Positions 1 to 7,300 of a stretch of 12,930 bases of DNA are shown here, piece by piece; the stretch's first letter is position 1, and each line of letters opens with the position of its first letter. The stretch spans positions 1 to 12,930 of the forward strand of contig CAZBBB010000092.1 of the NCBI GenBank assembly GCA_964490005.1. Reading direction: 5' to 3'. A model generated the notes under the pieces. It ran no database searches and was not told where the DNA came from. It saw nothing but the letters and a program-made list of their open reading frames with translations. Both the position numbers and the translations under genes were made by a program. The DNA comes from CAZBBB01 sp964490005 (GTDB lineage: Bacteria; Planctomycetota; B15-G4).

Positions 1-3000
1 GCGCCCGCGCCACGAGCGGCGGCGGGCCGTCGGCCCCGCCCCAGTGCTCGAGGAAGTGCGTGAGCAGCGCGCGCGCCTCGTCGGGGCGCCCCCGCTCGGC
101 CGCCAGCGTGCCGCGCGAGGCCAGCGCCGAGACCCAGGGCACCGGGTGACGCAGCCGCTCGTAGCCCGCCTCGAGCAGCGCGGCCCAGGCCGCGTCGGCC
201 CCCGCCGCGTCGCCGACGCCCTGGCAGGCGCGTGCCAGGCCCTCGCGCAGCAGCGGCGCGAGCACGTCCTCGTGGACGTACCAGTCGAGCCACGCGGCCC
301 GCGACGCGAGGAGCGCGCCGAAGCCCTCCCGCGCGGCGTCGAACGCGCCGTCCGCCAGCGCCCGCTCGGCGCCGACGGCGTCGCGATAGAAGCTCGCCGT
401 CGGGCTCAGGCCCCGCGCGGTGAGTTCGGCGAGCCGCTCGTGGTGCGCCTCCGCCGCCGCGCGGTCGCCGTCGGCCAGCGCGAAGCGCGCGGCGAAGTAC
501 AGGCAGCGGTAGCTCTCGGGCTGCGCCGCCAGCGCCGCCTCGACGAGCGCGCGCGCCCCGGCACGATCGCCCTGCAGTTGCAGCAGCAGCGCGTGCCGCT
601 GGCGGCAGCCGTTGCGCAGGCTGCTGATGAAGCCGTCCGCGCTCCAGATCTCGGGCCGGAGCTGCACGGCACGGTCGTACAGGACGGCCGCGTCCTGCAG
701 GCGACCCTGCAGCACGAGGGCGTTGGCGTGCAGGTCGAGCTCGAGGATGCGGTACACGCCCTGCACGTCGCCCAGCGACGCCTCGATCTCGGCCACCGAG
801 CGCGCGCGGGGCAACCGGGCCTCCAGCGCTCCGTGCTCGTCGGCCAGCAGCACCAGGTCGAGGCGCTCGCCGACGCGCGTGCGGCTCTCGTCCAGCCGGC
901 CTTCCCAGAGCGCCAGCGTGTCCTGCAGCCCGTCGACGAGTTCGGGTGCGACGGCGCGCCAGGCCGGCAGCCGCTCGCGGATCGCGTCGAGGCGCCCTTG
1001 CCGCAGCCAGGCGTTGAACTGGTGCTCGTACACGAGCGAGAGCTGCGGGTCGATCGCGAGCAGGCGCTCGTAGATGTCCGCCGCCCGCGCCGCGTCGTTG
1101 TGCGTGGCCGAGTGCGTGTAGATCTCGCCCAGCATGTGGAGCACGTCGCTGTCGTACGGGTCCGCCTCGAGGAACTCGAGCAGGATCGGCAGAGTCGGGG
1201 CGTTGTGGTCGGAGAGAAGGTGCGGCCGCAGGTCGGTGAGCAGGCGGCCCAGCCGCTCGGGCAGCCGGTCGATGAAGGCCAGCGCGCGCTCCTTGGCCTG
1301 CCGGCCGCGCTCGTCGTCGCCGGTCCAGATGAGGGCCACCGCGTGACGGTAGTGTGCCAGCGCGAAGCCCGGGTCGAGCTCCGCCGCCTGCTCGAACTCG
1401 CGCGCCGCGAGCGCCACGTCGCCGCCGCGCAGCGCCTGCTCGCCGCGCACGTAGGCACGCCAGGCCTCCAGCGAGGTCGTGAGCTGGCGGTCAATCGCCT
1501 CGCGCTCGGACTCGGTGGCGTCGGGCGCCTGCAGCAGCACGCGCACCTGACGGGCGAGCGAACGCGCCATGTCGAAGACCGCCTGCTCGCCGCGACCTTC
1601 GGCGCGCGGCGCGCCGCGCGTGCGCCCCGTGGCCAGATCGACGAGTTCGAGGCTGGCCACGCGGGTCTCGCCCATCCGCCCCACCGAGCCCCGCAGCAGC
1701 GTGCCGGCGCCGGCGCGCACGGCCACGTCGCTCGCGATGTCCGTGTCGAGGCGCCGCACCTGATGCCCGAGCTGGCGCGCGACGTCGAGCAGCCGCTGCT
1801 CGCTGAGCAGCTCGACGCCCGTGCCGGCCGACAGCTCGGTGACCAGCAGCAGATCGAGCATCGCGGCGAAGCGGTCGCCGTCCTGCGGGTCGGCGAGGTT
1901 CTCGAAGTCGACGAGCGCGAGCCGGTGCGCGGGCGCCGGCGCGGCCTGCGCGGCGGGCGGCGCGGCCGCCGGCTGTCCGCGCCAGTACACGACGTACGCG
2001 GTCGCCGCCGCGAGTGTGACGGCGGCCGCCGACACGAGGGCCAGCCGCCGGCGCGAGCGCGACGGGCCCGTGCGGCCCGGCCCGCGCGACGGGTCGAGGC
2101 CGCGCAGCGCGGCCGCGCAGGCGGCCATGTCCGCGAAGCGTTCGCCCGGCCGCTTGCGCAGCGCCCGCGCGACGATCTCGATGAACGCGGCCGGCAGATC
2201 GGGGCGCAGCGCGGCCAGCGGCTCGGGCTCGGCGTGGACGACGGCGCCGATCGTGCCCAGCGCCGAGCCGCCGCGGAAGGCCGGCCGACCGGCGGCCATC
2301 TCGTACAGCAGGCTGCCGAAGGAGAAGACGTCGCTGCGATGGTCGACGGACTGCCCCAGCGCCTGCTCGGGCGACATGGCGCCCGGCGTCCCGAGGATCG
2401 CGCCGTCGATGCTGAGCGTGTCGGTCGCCTCGCCGCGCTCGGCCGTCAGAGCCGCCGGCACGATCTTGGCCAGGCCGAAGTCGACCAGCTTGGGCACCGA
2501 GCCGGGCGCGAGCATCACGTTCGCCGCCTTGACGTCGCGATGCACCACGCCGCGCCCGTGGGCGTAGCTCAGCGCGTCGGCCAGCGGGATCGCGATCGCC
2601 AGGATCTCGGCCAGCGACAGGCGCCGCTCGGCGAGGACGGCGTGCAGCGAGCGCCCCTCGACGAACTCCAGGGCGATGTAGTCGCGGCCGTCGGCCTCGC
2701 CGATCTCGTGGATCGTGGCGATGTTCGCGTGGTTGAGCCCGGCGGCCGCGCGGGCCTCGCGCAGCAGGCGGGCGCGCTGCGTCGAGCGCGCCTCGTCCTC
2801 GACGGGCAGCAGCTTGAGCGCCACGCGCCGGTCGAGCTGGGTGTCGTGCGCGAGGTGCACCTCGCCCATGCCGCCGCTGCCGAGCCGCGCCAGGATGCGG
2901 TAGCGGCCGATCCGCTCGGGCGGCGGGCGGCTCGCGGTGGAAGGCGGCTCGCCGAGCGTGGGCCCGGCCCGCGGCCCCTCGTCGCGGTCGGCGTGCTCGA

Positions 3001-3148
3001 GCAGCGACTCGACCTCACGGCGCAGCCCGCTGTCGTCGCCGGCCGCATCGCGCAGATAGTCGGCGCGCTGTTGGCCGCTCAGCTGCCGCGCGTCGCCGAA
3101 CAGCAGCTTGATGCGTTCCCAACGCGTACTCGCCTGGCCGTCGAGCAT
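1..3148 (-). CDS. Membrane-anchored Ser/Thr protein kinase with TolB/FlgO-like and TPR regions (3' end beyond window)
   Basis: The frame is open from an ATG at 3148 to the left edge, giving at least 1049 residues; the C-terminus is missing. A Hanks-type kinase domain lies at about residues 77-345: glycine loop GSGGMGEV near 88-95, ATP-binding Lys112 in VALKLL, catalytic HRD 203-205 followed by VKAANV, metal-binding Asp223 in VDFGLAK, then GTPGAMSPEQ (Ala where Tyr is usual). A basic stretch and one hydrophobic segment (about 366-389, ending YVVYW) predict a single membrane pass. Outside it follow an Ala/Pro linker, a region starting LALVDFENLADP like the TolB/FlgO N-terminal fold seen in similar kinases (about 405-480), and TPR-like helical repeats from about 550 onward. 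An AAGGAG motif lies 3 bases before the ATG. By family knowledge it phosphorylates proteins on Ser/Thr; the TPR part probably senses or binds partners. The substrate is unknown. It starts 23 bases after the secreted-protein gene, so the two are probably co-transcribed. Confidence 0.93.
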   Translation of the reverse strand, partial: MLDGQASTRWERIKLLFGDARQLSGQQRADYLRDAAGDDSGLRREVESLLEHADRDEGPRAGPTLGEPPSTASRPPPERIGRYRILARLGSGGMGEVHLAHDTQLDRRVALKLLPVEDEARSTQRARLLREARAAAGLNHANIATIHEIGEADGRDYIALEFVEGRSLHAVLAERRLSLAEILAIAIPLADALSYAHGRGVVHRDVKAANVMLAPGSVPKLVDFGLAKIVPAALTAERGEATDTLSIDGAILGTPGAMSPEQALGQSVDHRSDVFSFGSLLYEMAAGRPAFRGGSALGTIGAVVHAEPEPLAALRPDLPAAFIEIVARALRKRPGERFADMAACAAALRGLDPSRGPGRTGPSRSRRRLALVSAAAVTLAAATAYVVYWRGQPAAAPPAAQAAPAPAHRLALVDFENLADPQDGDRFAAMLDLLLVTELSAGTGVELLSEQRLLDVARQLGHQVRRLDTDIASDVAVRAGAGTLLRGSVGRMGETRVASLELVDLATGRTRGAPRAEGRGEQAVFDMARSLARQVRVLLQAPDATESEREAIDRQLTTSLEAWRAYVRGEQALRGGDVALAAREFEQAAELDPGFALAHYRHAVALIWTGDDERGRQAKERALAFIDRLPERLGRLLTDLRPHLLSDHNAPTLPILLEFLEADPYDSDVLHMLGEIYTHSATHNDAARAADIYERLLAIDPQLSLVYEHQFNAWLRQGRLDAIRERLPAWRAVAPELVDGLQDTLALWEGRLDESRTRVGERLDLVLLADEHGALEARLPRARSVAEIEASLGDVQGVYRILELDLHANALVLQGRLQDAAVLYDRAVQLRPEIWSADGFISSLRNGCRQRHALLLQLQGDRAGARALVEAALAAQPESYRCLYFAARFALADGDRAAAEAHHERLAELTARGLSPTASFYRDAVGAERALADGAFDAAREGFGALLASRAAWLDWYVHEDVLAPLLREGLARACQGVGDAAGADAAWAALLEAGYERLRHPVPWVSALASRGTLAAERGRPDEARALLTHFLEHWGGADGPPPLVARA

Positions 3149-3151
3149 CGT

Positions 3152-3157
3152 CTCCTT
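3152..3157 (-). promoter_or_regulatory. Shine-Dalgarno site of the kinase gene
   Basis: On the minus strand the bases read AAGGAG, followed by ACG and then ATG. It is the clearest ribosome binding site in the window and lies in the 23-base gap after the upstream stop codon, which fixes the kinase start at 3148. The spacing of three bases is short. Confidence 0.7.
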
Positions 3158-3171
3158 ACGCGGTGCCGCGC

Positions 3172-3990
3172 TCAGGGCACGACGGCGCGCAGCGCGTTGC
3201 TCGCCGAGAGGCCTGCCGGGCCGGCCGCGTCGACGATCCAGGCCTGCAGGGTGAGCGACAGGCCCGCGGGCACGCCGCCCGGCCAGTGCGTCGACAGGAC
3301 GAGCTTGCCGCCGGAGCTGGTGAGCAGGCCGGTCACGAGCAGGTCGGGCGAAGGCACGAGCACGCCGCCCTTGAACGGCGCGCCGAGCTGCGACAGGCCG
3401 ACGACCAGCGTGGTCGGCGAAGAGGGCGCCGCGCCGAGCAGATTGAGCGTCAGCGGCAGGTGCGGGTAGAGCAGCGAGACGCCGATCAGTTGCGGGACGC
3501 CGAGGCTGCCCGCCAGGCCCTGGCCGAGGTCGGTCCAGACGGTGACGGGCGGCACGGGCTCGTAGCTGAAGTCGGTGAAAGTGACCGTGCCCGGCCACGA
3601 GCCGTCGAAGGTGATCAGCCCCAGCGCGAACTCCGCGCCCGCGGGGACGCTGAGCACGAGCGACTTGAAGTCGCCGCACGAGGCCAGGATCGTCACGGCG
3701 CCGTCGACCATGAAGATCGGCACGCTCGCGCCGCAGGTGCCGTCGAAGCCGATGAAGTGCATGTCGAGTGTGATGCGCGCGTCGACGGGCGCCACCGTGC
3801 CCCAGGCCAGGATCGCGCCGCCGCCCTGCGAGAACCACTCGGCCGAGACGAACATCGTCGAGGGCGTGAGCGAGGCGTAGCCGTCGCCCGAGTCGTCCTG
3901 CAGCGACCAGTCGAACAGGTTGAACTGGCCAGCGAGCGGCGCGGCGAGCAGCGAACCGGCGAGGAGCAGACGGCAGGCGTGCGTGAGCAT
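3172..3990 (-). CDS. Secreted hypothetical protein with planctomycete-type C-terminal beta domain
   Basis: The product has 272 residues. It opens with a typical Sec signal peptide: a short basic start (MLTHACR), a hydrophobic core LLLAGSLLAAPLA, and a likely signal peptidase I cut after Ala20 (APLA|GQ). There is no lipobox cysteine. The mature part is rich in Gly, Val, Thr and Phe and reads as beta strands. Cys86 and Cys105 are the only mature cysteines and could form a disulfide. From about residue 150 to the end the pattern (GLAGSLGVPQL..., GAPFKGGVLVPSP..., WPGGVPAGLSLTLQAWIVD, SNALRAVVP) matches a repeat-like domain I know from many exported planctomycete proteins of unknown function. The ATG at 3990 is chosen because it begins the signal peptide; a GGAG lies about 9 bases upstream. 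The frame is open further upstream, but that part lies antisense-like across mazG and is not coding. Function unknown; cell-surface or extracellular location is inferred. Confidence 0.85.
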   Translation of the reverse strand: MLTHACRLLLAGSLLAAPLAGQFNLFDWSLQDDSGDGYASLTPSTMFVSAEWFSQGGGAILAWGTVAPVDARITLDMHFIGFDGTCGASVPIFMVDGAVTILASCGDFKSLVLSVPAGAEFALGLITFDGSWPGTVTFTDFSYEPVPPVTVWTDLGQGLAGSLGVPQLIGVSLLYPHLPLTLNLLGAAPSSPTTLVVGLSQLGAPFKGGVLVPSPDLLVTGLLTSSGGKLVLSTHWPGGVPAGLSLTLQAWIVDAAGPAGLSASNALRAVVP

Positions 3991-4010
3991 GGCCCGGACT
4001 CCGTGCGGAC

Positions 4011-4033
4011 GGCAGGGCCCCCCGGCCCGTGCC
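4011..4033 (-). promoter_or_regulatory. Hairpin in the mazG-secreted protein gap
   Basis: GGCAGGGCC (4011-4019) and GGCCCGTGCC (4024-4033) pair as a nine-pair stem with one bulged base around a four-base loop. It sits 21 bases upstream of the secreted-protein ATG, in the only sizeable gap (98 bases) of the lpd-to-kinase gene run. No T-tract follows on either strand, so it is not a classic intrinsic terminator. It could attenuate read-through or structure the leader of the secreted-protein mRNA. Confidence 0.35.
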
Positions 4034-4088
4034 GCGAGGGCTTGGCCGCTCATGCTACCGCGAAGGGCCGCTCGCCGGGGCTTTCGCC

Positions 4089-4991
4089 TCAGGGCAGCGA
4101 GAGCGGCCCCTGCGGCGGCTCGCCGCCGCCTTCGCGGCGCGCCGCGGCCAGCCAGTGGCGCTCGAGCTCCTCGAGCGAGGTCTCGCCGAGCTTGTCGCCC
4201 AGCGCGGCCTCGATCGCGGCGAAGCGCCGGCGGAACTTGCCGATCGTGCGCCGCAGGGCCAGCTCGGGGTCGAGCCCCTGCTTGCGCGCGACGTTCACGG
4301 CCGAGAACAGCACGTCGCCGAGTTCGTCCTCGATGCGGCCCCGATCGCCGAGCTTGATCGCGAGGCGCAGCTCGGCCAGCTCCTCGTCGAGCTTGAGCAG
4401 CGCGCCGTTGCCGTCGGGCCAGTCGAAGCCCGTGCGCGCGGCCTTCTCGCCGAGGCGCAGCGCGACCGCCAGCGCCGGCAGGCCGGCGGGGATGCCGTCG
4501 AGCGCGCTCGTGCGCCTGGCCGCGCCCTCGCCGGCGCCCTTGCCGGGCTCGGCCGCCTTGGCGGCGTTCCACGAGGCCAGCGCCTGCTCCTGGCCGTCGG
4601 CGCGCTTGTGGCCGAAGACGTGCGGGTGGCGACGCACGAGCTTGGTCGCGATGCCGGAGGCGATCTGCGCCAGATCGAAGCGACCGCCCTGCTCGGCGAT
4701 GCGCGCGATGAGCAGGATGTTCATGAGCGTGTCGCCCAGCTCCTCGGCGATGTGCGCGTCGCTGCCGTTGGCGATGGCCTCGTGCGCCTCGGTCGCTTCC
4801 TCGACGAGATTGAGCGCCATGCTGTCCACGCTCTGCGAGAGATCCCACGGGCAGCCGTCGGGGTCGCGCAGGCGCCAGACGACGCCGAGCAGTTCGGCGA
4901 GCCGCGCGAGGGCCTCGCCCTCGCCGGCCGCGCGCGCCGCGCCGAGCTGCCGCGCCTGCGCCGCGGGGTCGGGTGCGTGTCCGCCGCTCAT
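4089..4991 (-). CDS. mazG: Nucleoside triphosphate pyrophosphohydrolase MazG
   Basis: The 300-residue product has the two tandem MazG domains of the full-length bacterial enzyme, which hydrolyses (d)NTPs to NMP and pyrophosphate in the cytoplasm and clears damaged nucleotides. Domain 1 begins LRDPDGCPWD (41-50), then the metal-binding EEATE (64-68) and EELGD (83-87) and ends near HPHVFGH (122-128). Domain 2 has GFDWPDGNGALLKLDEE (188-204), Glu207 and EDELGD (221-226). Both Mg-binding sets are intact. An Ala/Gly-rich linker (about 142-162) joins the domains. The ATG at 4991 overlaps the lipB stop by four bases (ATGA), which points to translational coupling and supports this start over longer in-frame options. 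The N-terminal 30 residues before the domain are Ala-rich and not conserved. The length is somewhat above E. coli MazG (about 263 residues). Confidence 0.94.
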   Translation of the reverse strand: MSGGHAPDPAAQARQLGAARAAGEGEALARLAELLGVVWRLRDPDGCPWDLSQSVDSMALNLVEEATEAHEAIANGSDAHIAEELGDTLMNILLIARIAEQGGRFDLAQIASGIATKLVRRHPHVFGHKRADGQEQALASWNAAKAAEPGKGAGEGAARRTSALDGIPAGLPALAVALRLGEKAARTGFDWPDGNGALLKLDEELAELRLAIKLGDRGRIEDELGDVLFSAVNVARKQGLDPELALRRTIGKFRRRFAAIEAALGDKLGETSLEELERHWLAAARREGGGEPPQGPLSLP

Positions 4992-5620
4992 GCGCCGGCC
5001 TCCCGGAAAGGGGCCAGTGCGGCGGCGAGCTGCTCGACGAGCGTCCCGACGAGGCGGCCGCGGCCCGGCGCGCCGCGCCCCAGCTCGGCGCGCACCGAGG
5101 TCATGACCGAGGCATCGAAGCCGCAGGGCGAGATCGCCGCGAAGCCCGAGAGGTCGGTCTCGTGGTTGAGCGCCAGACCGTGATACGTGACCCAGCGGTC
5201 GGCCGCGACGCCGAGCGAGGCGATCTTGCGCGCGCCGTCGATCCACACGCCGGTCGCGCCATCGCGCCGGCCGGCGCCCAGGCCGTGCCCGGCGAGCGCG
5301 TCGATGAGCGCCTGCTCGAGCGCGCGCAGATACGCGTGCAGGTCGCGGCGGCCCTCGGCGAGCTTCACGATCGGGTAGACCACGATCTGCCCGGGGCCGT
5401 GCCAGGTCGCCTGGCCGCCGCGCTCGACCTCCACGACGTCGAGGGCTCCGGCCGGCGCCGAGCCCTGCATGCCGCGACCGACCGTCACGACGCTCTCGTG
5501 CTCGACGACCAGCAGCGTGTCGGGTCCGCTGCCCTGCCGGCGCGCCTCCACGACCCGCTTCTGCAACGCCCACGCCTCGCGGTACGCCATGCGGCCGAGG
5601 TCGCGGACGGTCAGCTCCAC
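4988..5620 (-). CDS. lipB: Octanoyl-[acyl-carrier protein]-protein N-octanoyltransferase LipB
   Basis: The 210-residue product transfers octanoate from acyl carrier protein to the lipoyl lysine of E2 subunits and GcvH, the first step of lipoate assembly. Family signatures are present: VRDLGR at 5-10, RGGQATWHGPGQ at 67-78, catalytic Lys132 in GARKIASLGV, FHGLALN-like YHGLALN at 146-152, and catalytic Cys166 in ISPCGF. Length is normal. The start is a GTG at 5620, two bases after the lpd stop; it keeps the conserved RDLG motif, which the first ATG (5590) would remove. No strong Shine-Dalgarno is visible, so translation may depend on ribosomes finishing lpd. The position between lpd and mazG fits the supply of lipoylated E2 for the dehydrogenase complex encoded nearby. 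LipA, needed for sulfur insertion, is not in the window. Confidence 0.95.
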   Translation of the reverse strand: MELTVRDLGRMAYREAWALQKRVVEARRQGSGPDTLLVVEHESVVTVGRGMQGSAPAGALDVVEVERGGQATWHGPGQIVVYPIVKLAEGRRDLHAYLRALEQALIDALAGHGLGAGRRDGATGVWIDGARKIASLGVAADRWVTYHGLALNHETDLSGFAAISPCGFDASVMTSVRAELGRGAPGRGRLVGTLVEQLAAALAPFREAGA

Positions 5621-5622
5621 GC

Positions 5623-7038
5623 TCAGTGACCGGGCTGGAAGATGTGGACCGCGTGCCCCTCGACCACGTGCGCCGCCTCCATGAGCGTCTCGGAGAGCGT
5701 CGGGTGCGGGTGCACGGTCAGGCCGATGTCGGCGACGTTGGCGCCCATCTCGATGGCGAGCGCGGCCTCGGCGATCAGGTTGCTGGCCTCGTGGCCGACG
5801 ATGTGGCAGCCCAGCAGCCTGCCGTCGCCCGCGTCCGCGACCATCTTCACGAAGCCCTCGGGCGCGCTCATCGAGAGCGCCTTGCCGTTGGCCGCGAACG
5901 GGAAGCTGCCGACCTTGACCGCGATGCCGCGCTCCGCTGCCTGGGCCTCGCTCAGGCCGACGGTCGCGATCTCGGGGTCGGTGAAGATCGCGGCCGGCAT
6001 GGCCTGCACGTCGAGCGTGACGTTCCGCCCCGACATGGTCTCGGCGGCGACGAGGCCCTCCTTGCTGGCCTTGTGCGCGAGGTAGGGCGGGCCGATCACG
6101 TCGCCGATCGCGAAGATCGACGGGTGGCTCGTGCGGAGCTGCTCGTCGACCACGATGTGGCCGCGCGGGTCGGTGCGCACCCCCACCGCGCCCAGGTTCA
6201 GCTCCTCGGTGTTGGGCCGGAAGCCGACCGCGACGAGCGCCTTCTCGACGGCCAGCGACTTCTCGCCCTGCGGCGTGGCGATCGTCGCGTCCATCAGGCT
6301 GCCGCGGTGCTCGACGTGCTCGACCCTGCTGTTGAGGTGCACGGCGATCTTGCGCTTCTTGAGTTCGCGCTCGACGACCTTGACCAGGTCGGGGTCGGTG
6401 CCGGCGAGCAGTTGCGGGCCGAGCTCGACGACCGTCACCGTGCTGCCGAGCTTGGCGAGGTAGGTGCCGATCTCGAGGCCGACGATGCCGCCCCCCACCA
6501 CGAGCAGGCTGGCGGGAATGCTCGTCAGGTCGAGGGCCTCCCGGCTCGTGAGCAGGCGCTCGCCGTCGATGGCGAGGCCCGGCAGCGCGACGGGACGCGC
6601 GCCGCTCGCGACGAGCGTCTTCTTCGTCGTGACGCGCCGCTCGGCGCCCTCCGGCGTGCGGATGCGCAGCTCGGTCGGCGAGACGAAGCTCGCCATGCCG
6701 TAGGCCAGCTCGATCTTGTGGCGCTTGAACAGCTCGCCAATGCCGCCCGTCAGGCGCTTCACGACGCCGTCCTTCCAGGACTTCATCGTGCCCATGTCGA
6801 CCGAGAGCCCGTCGACGCGGATGCCCATCGCGGCGCCGTGCCGCTGCAGGTGCTCGACCAGGCCGCTCGCGGCGATCATGGCCTTGCTCGGGATGCAGCC
6901 CCAGTTCAGGCACACGCCGCCGAGCGCGTCGCGCTCGACGACCAGCACCTTGTGCCCGAGCTGCGCGAGCCGGATGGCCGCGACGTACCCCCCCGGCCCC
7001 GCCCCGATGACGACGACGTCGACCTGCTTGCTGTCCAT
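5623..7038 (-). CDS. lpdA: Dihydrolipoyl dehydrogenase (E3)
   Basis: The 471-residue flavoprotein reoxidises dihydrolipoamide on E2 with NAD+ and serves 2-oxo acid dehydrogenase complexes and possibly the glycine cleavage system. The FAD Rossmann motif GAGPGG is at 12-17. The redox-active disulfide is Cys43-Cys48 in GGVCLNWGCIPSK. An NAD-binding motif VVGGGIVGLEIG follows mid-protein, then the second FAD contact AIGDV. The C-terminal interface carries the catalytic pair His445 and Glu450 in HPHPTLSE. Nothing essential is missing. The ATG at 7038 directly precedes the first beta strand, and a longer in-frame upstream reading is Arg-rich and not conserved. It heads the lpd-lipB-mazG run and is transcribed away from ppc. 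A GGAG about 14 bases upstream is too distant to be a convincing ribosome binding site. Confidence 0.96.
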   Translation of the reverse strand: MDSKQVDVVVIGAGPGGYVAAIRLAQLGHKVLVVERDALGGVCLNWGCIPSKAMIAASGLVEHLQRHGAAMGIRVDGLSVDMGTMKSWKDGVVKRLTGGIGELFKRHKIELAYGMASFVSPTELRIRTPEGAERRVTTKKTLVASGARPVALPGLAIDGERLLTSREALDLTSIPASLLVVGGGIVGLEIGTYLAKLGSTVTVVELGPQLLAGTDPDLVKVVERELKKRKIAVHLNSRVEHVEHRGSLMDATIATPQGEKSLAVEKALVAVGFRPNTEELNLGAVGVRTDPRGHIVVDEQLRTSHPSIFAIGDVIGPPYLAHKASKEGLVAAETMSGRNVTLDVQAMPAAIFTDPEIATVGLSEAQAAERGIAVKVGSFPFAANGKALSMSAPEGFVKMVADAGDGRLLGCHIVGHEASNLIAEAALAIEMGANVADIGLTVHPHPTLSETLMEAAHVVEGHAVHIFQPGH

Positions 7039-7300
7039 GGGCTTCGCTGCGCGCTCCGGGCGGGCGTGGGAGGAATCGTCGACCGGCCCGACGCGCCGCG
7101 TGCCGCGCCGTTCCGTCGAGCGGCGCAATGTACCGCAGCGCCGCGGCGGCGCGCGAGGCCGGGCGGATGCGGGGCCTCGCGCGCGACGCGCGGCTTGCCG
7201 GGCGCCGCGCGTCCGCCGATGATGCGGGCTGCAGCCCACGGAGCCCGCCATCGACGAGCCGGTCTACTTCGCCGCGAAGGACCGCCCGCTGCGGCGCGAC
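7039..7300. promoter_or_regulatory. Divergent lpd/ppc control region
   Basis: This stretch separates the lpd start from the first usable in-frame ppc start, so it should hold both promoters. I see no convincing -35/-10 pair; a TACATT-like hexamer on the minus strand (around 7130) is weak. The region is extremely GC-rich and holds the inverted repeat at 7149-7184. From about 7229 onward the plus strand probably already encodes PEP carboxylase (see ppc). Confidence 0.5.
7149..7184. promoter_or_regulatory. Perfect 12-bp inverted repeat upstream of ppc
   Basis: GCGCGCGAGGCC at 7149-7160 is repeated exactly as its reverse complement at 7173-7184, with a 12-base spacer. It lies about 110 bases from the lpd start and about 38 bases upstream of the ATG at 7222. 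It could be a protein operator shared by the two divergent genes or an RNA hairpin in the ppc leader. No T-tract follows, so an intrinsic terminator is unlikely. GC-rich DNA makes short palindromes common, but twelve perfect pairs including the non-alternating GAGGCC part are less easily explained by composition. Confidence 0.45.

Noticed and set aside
44..3469. A plus-strand open frame of more than 1,100 codons across the kinase gene
   Set aside because: It is the exact mirror frame of the kinase; its translation is Arg/Ala/Gln-rich with no family pattern, as expected opposite GC-rich codons. The minus strand carries all kinase motifs.
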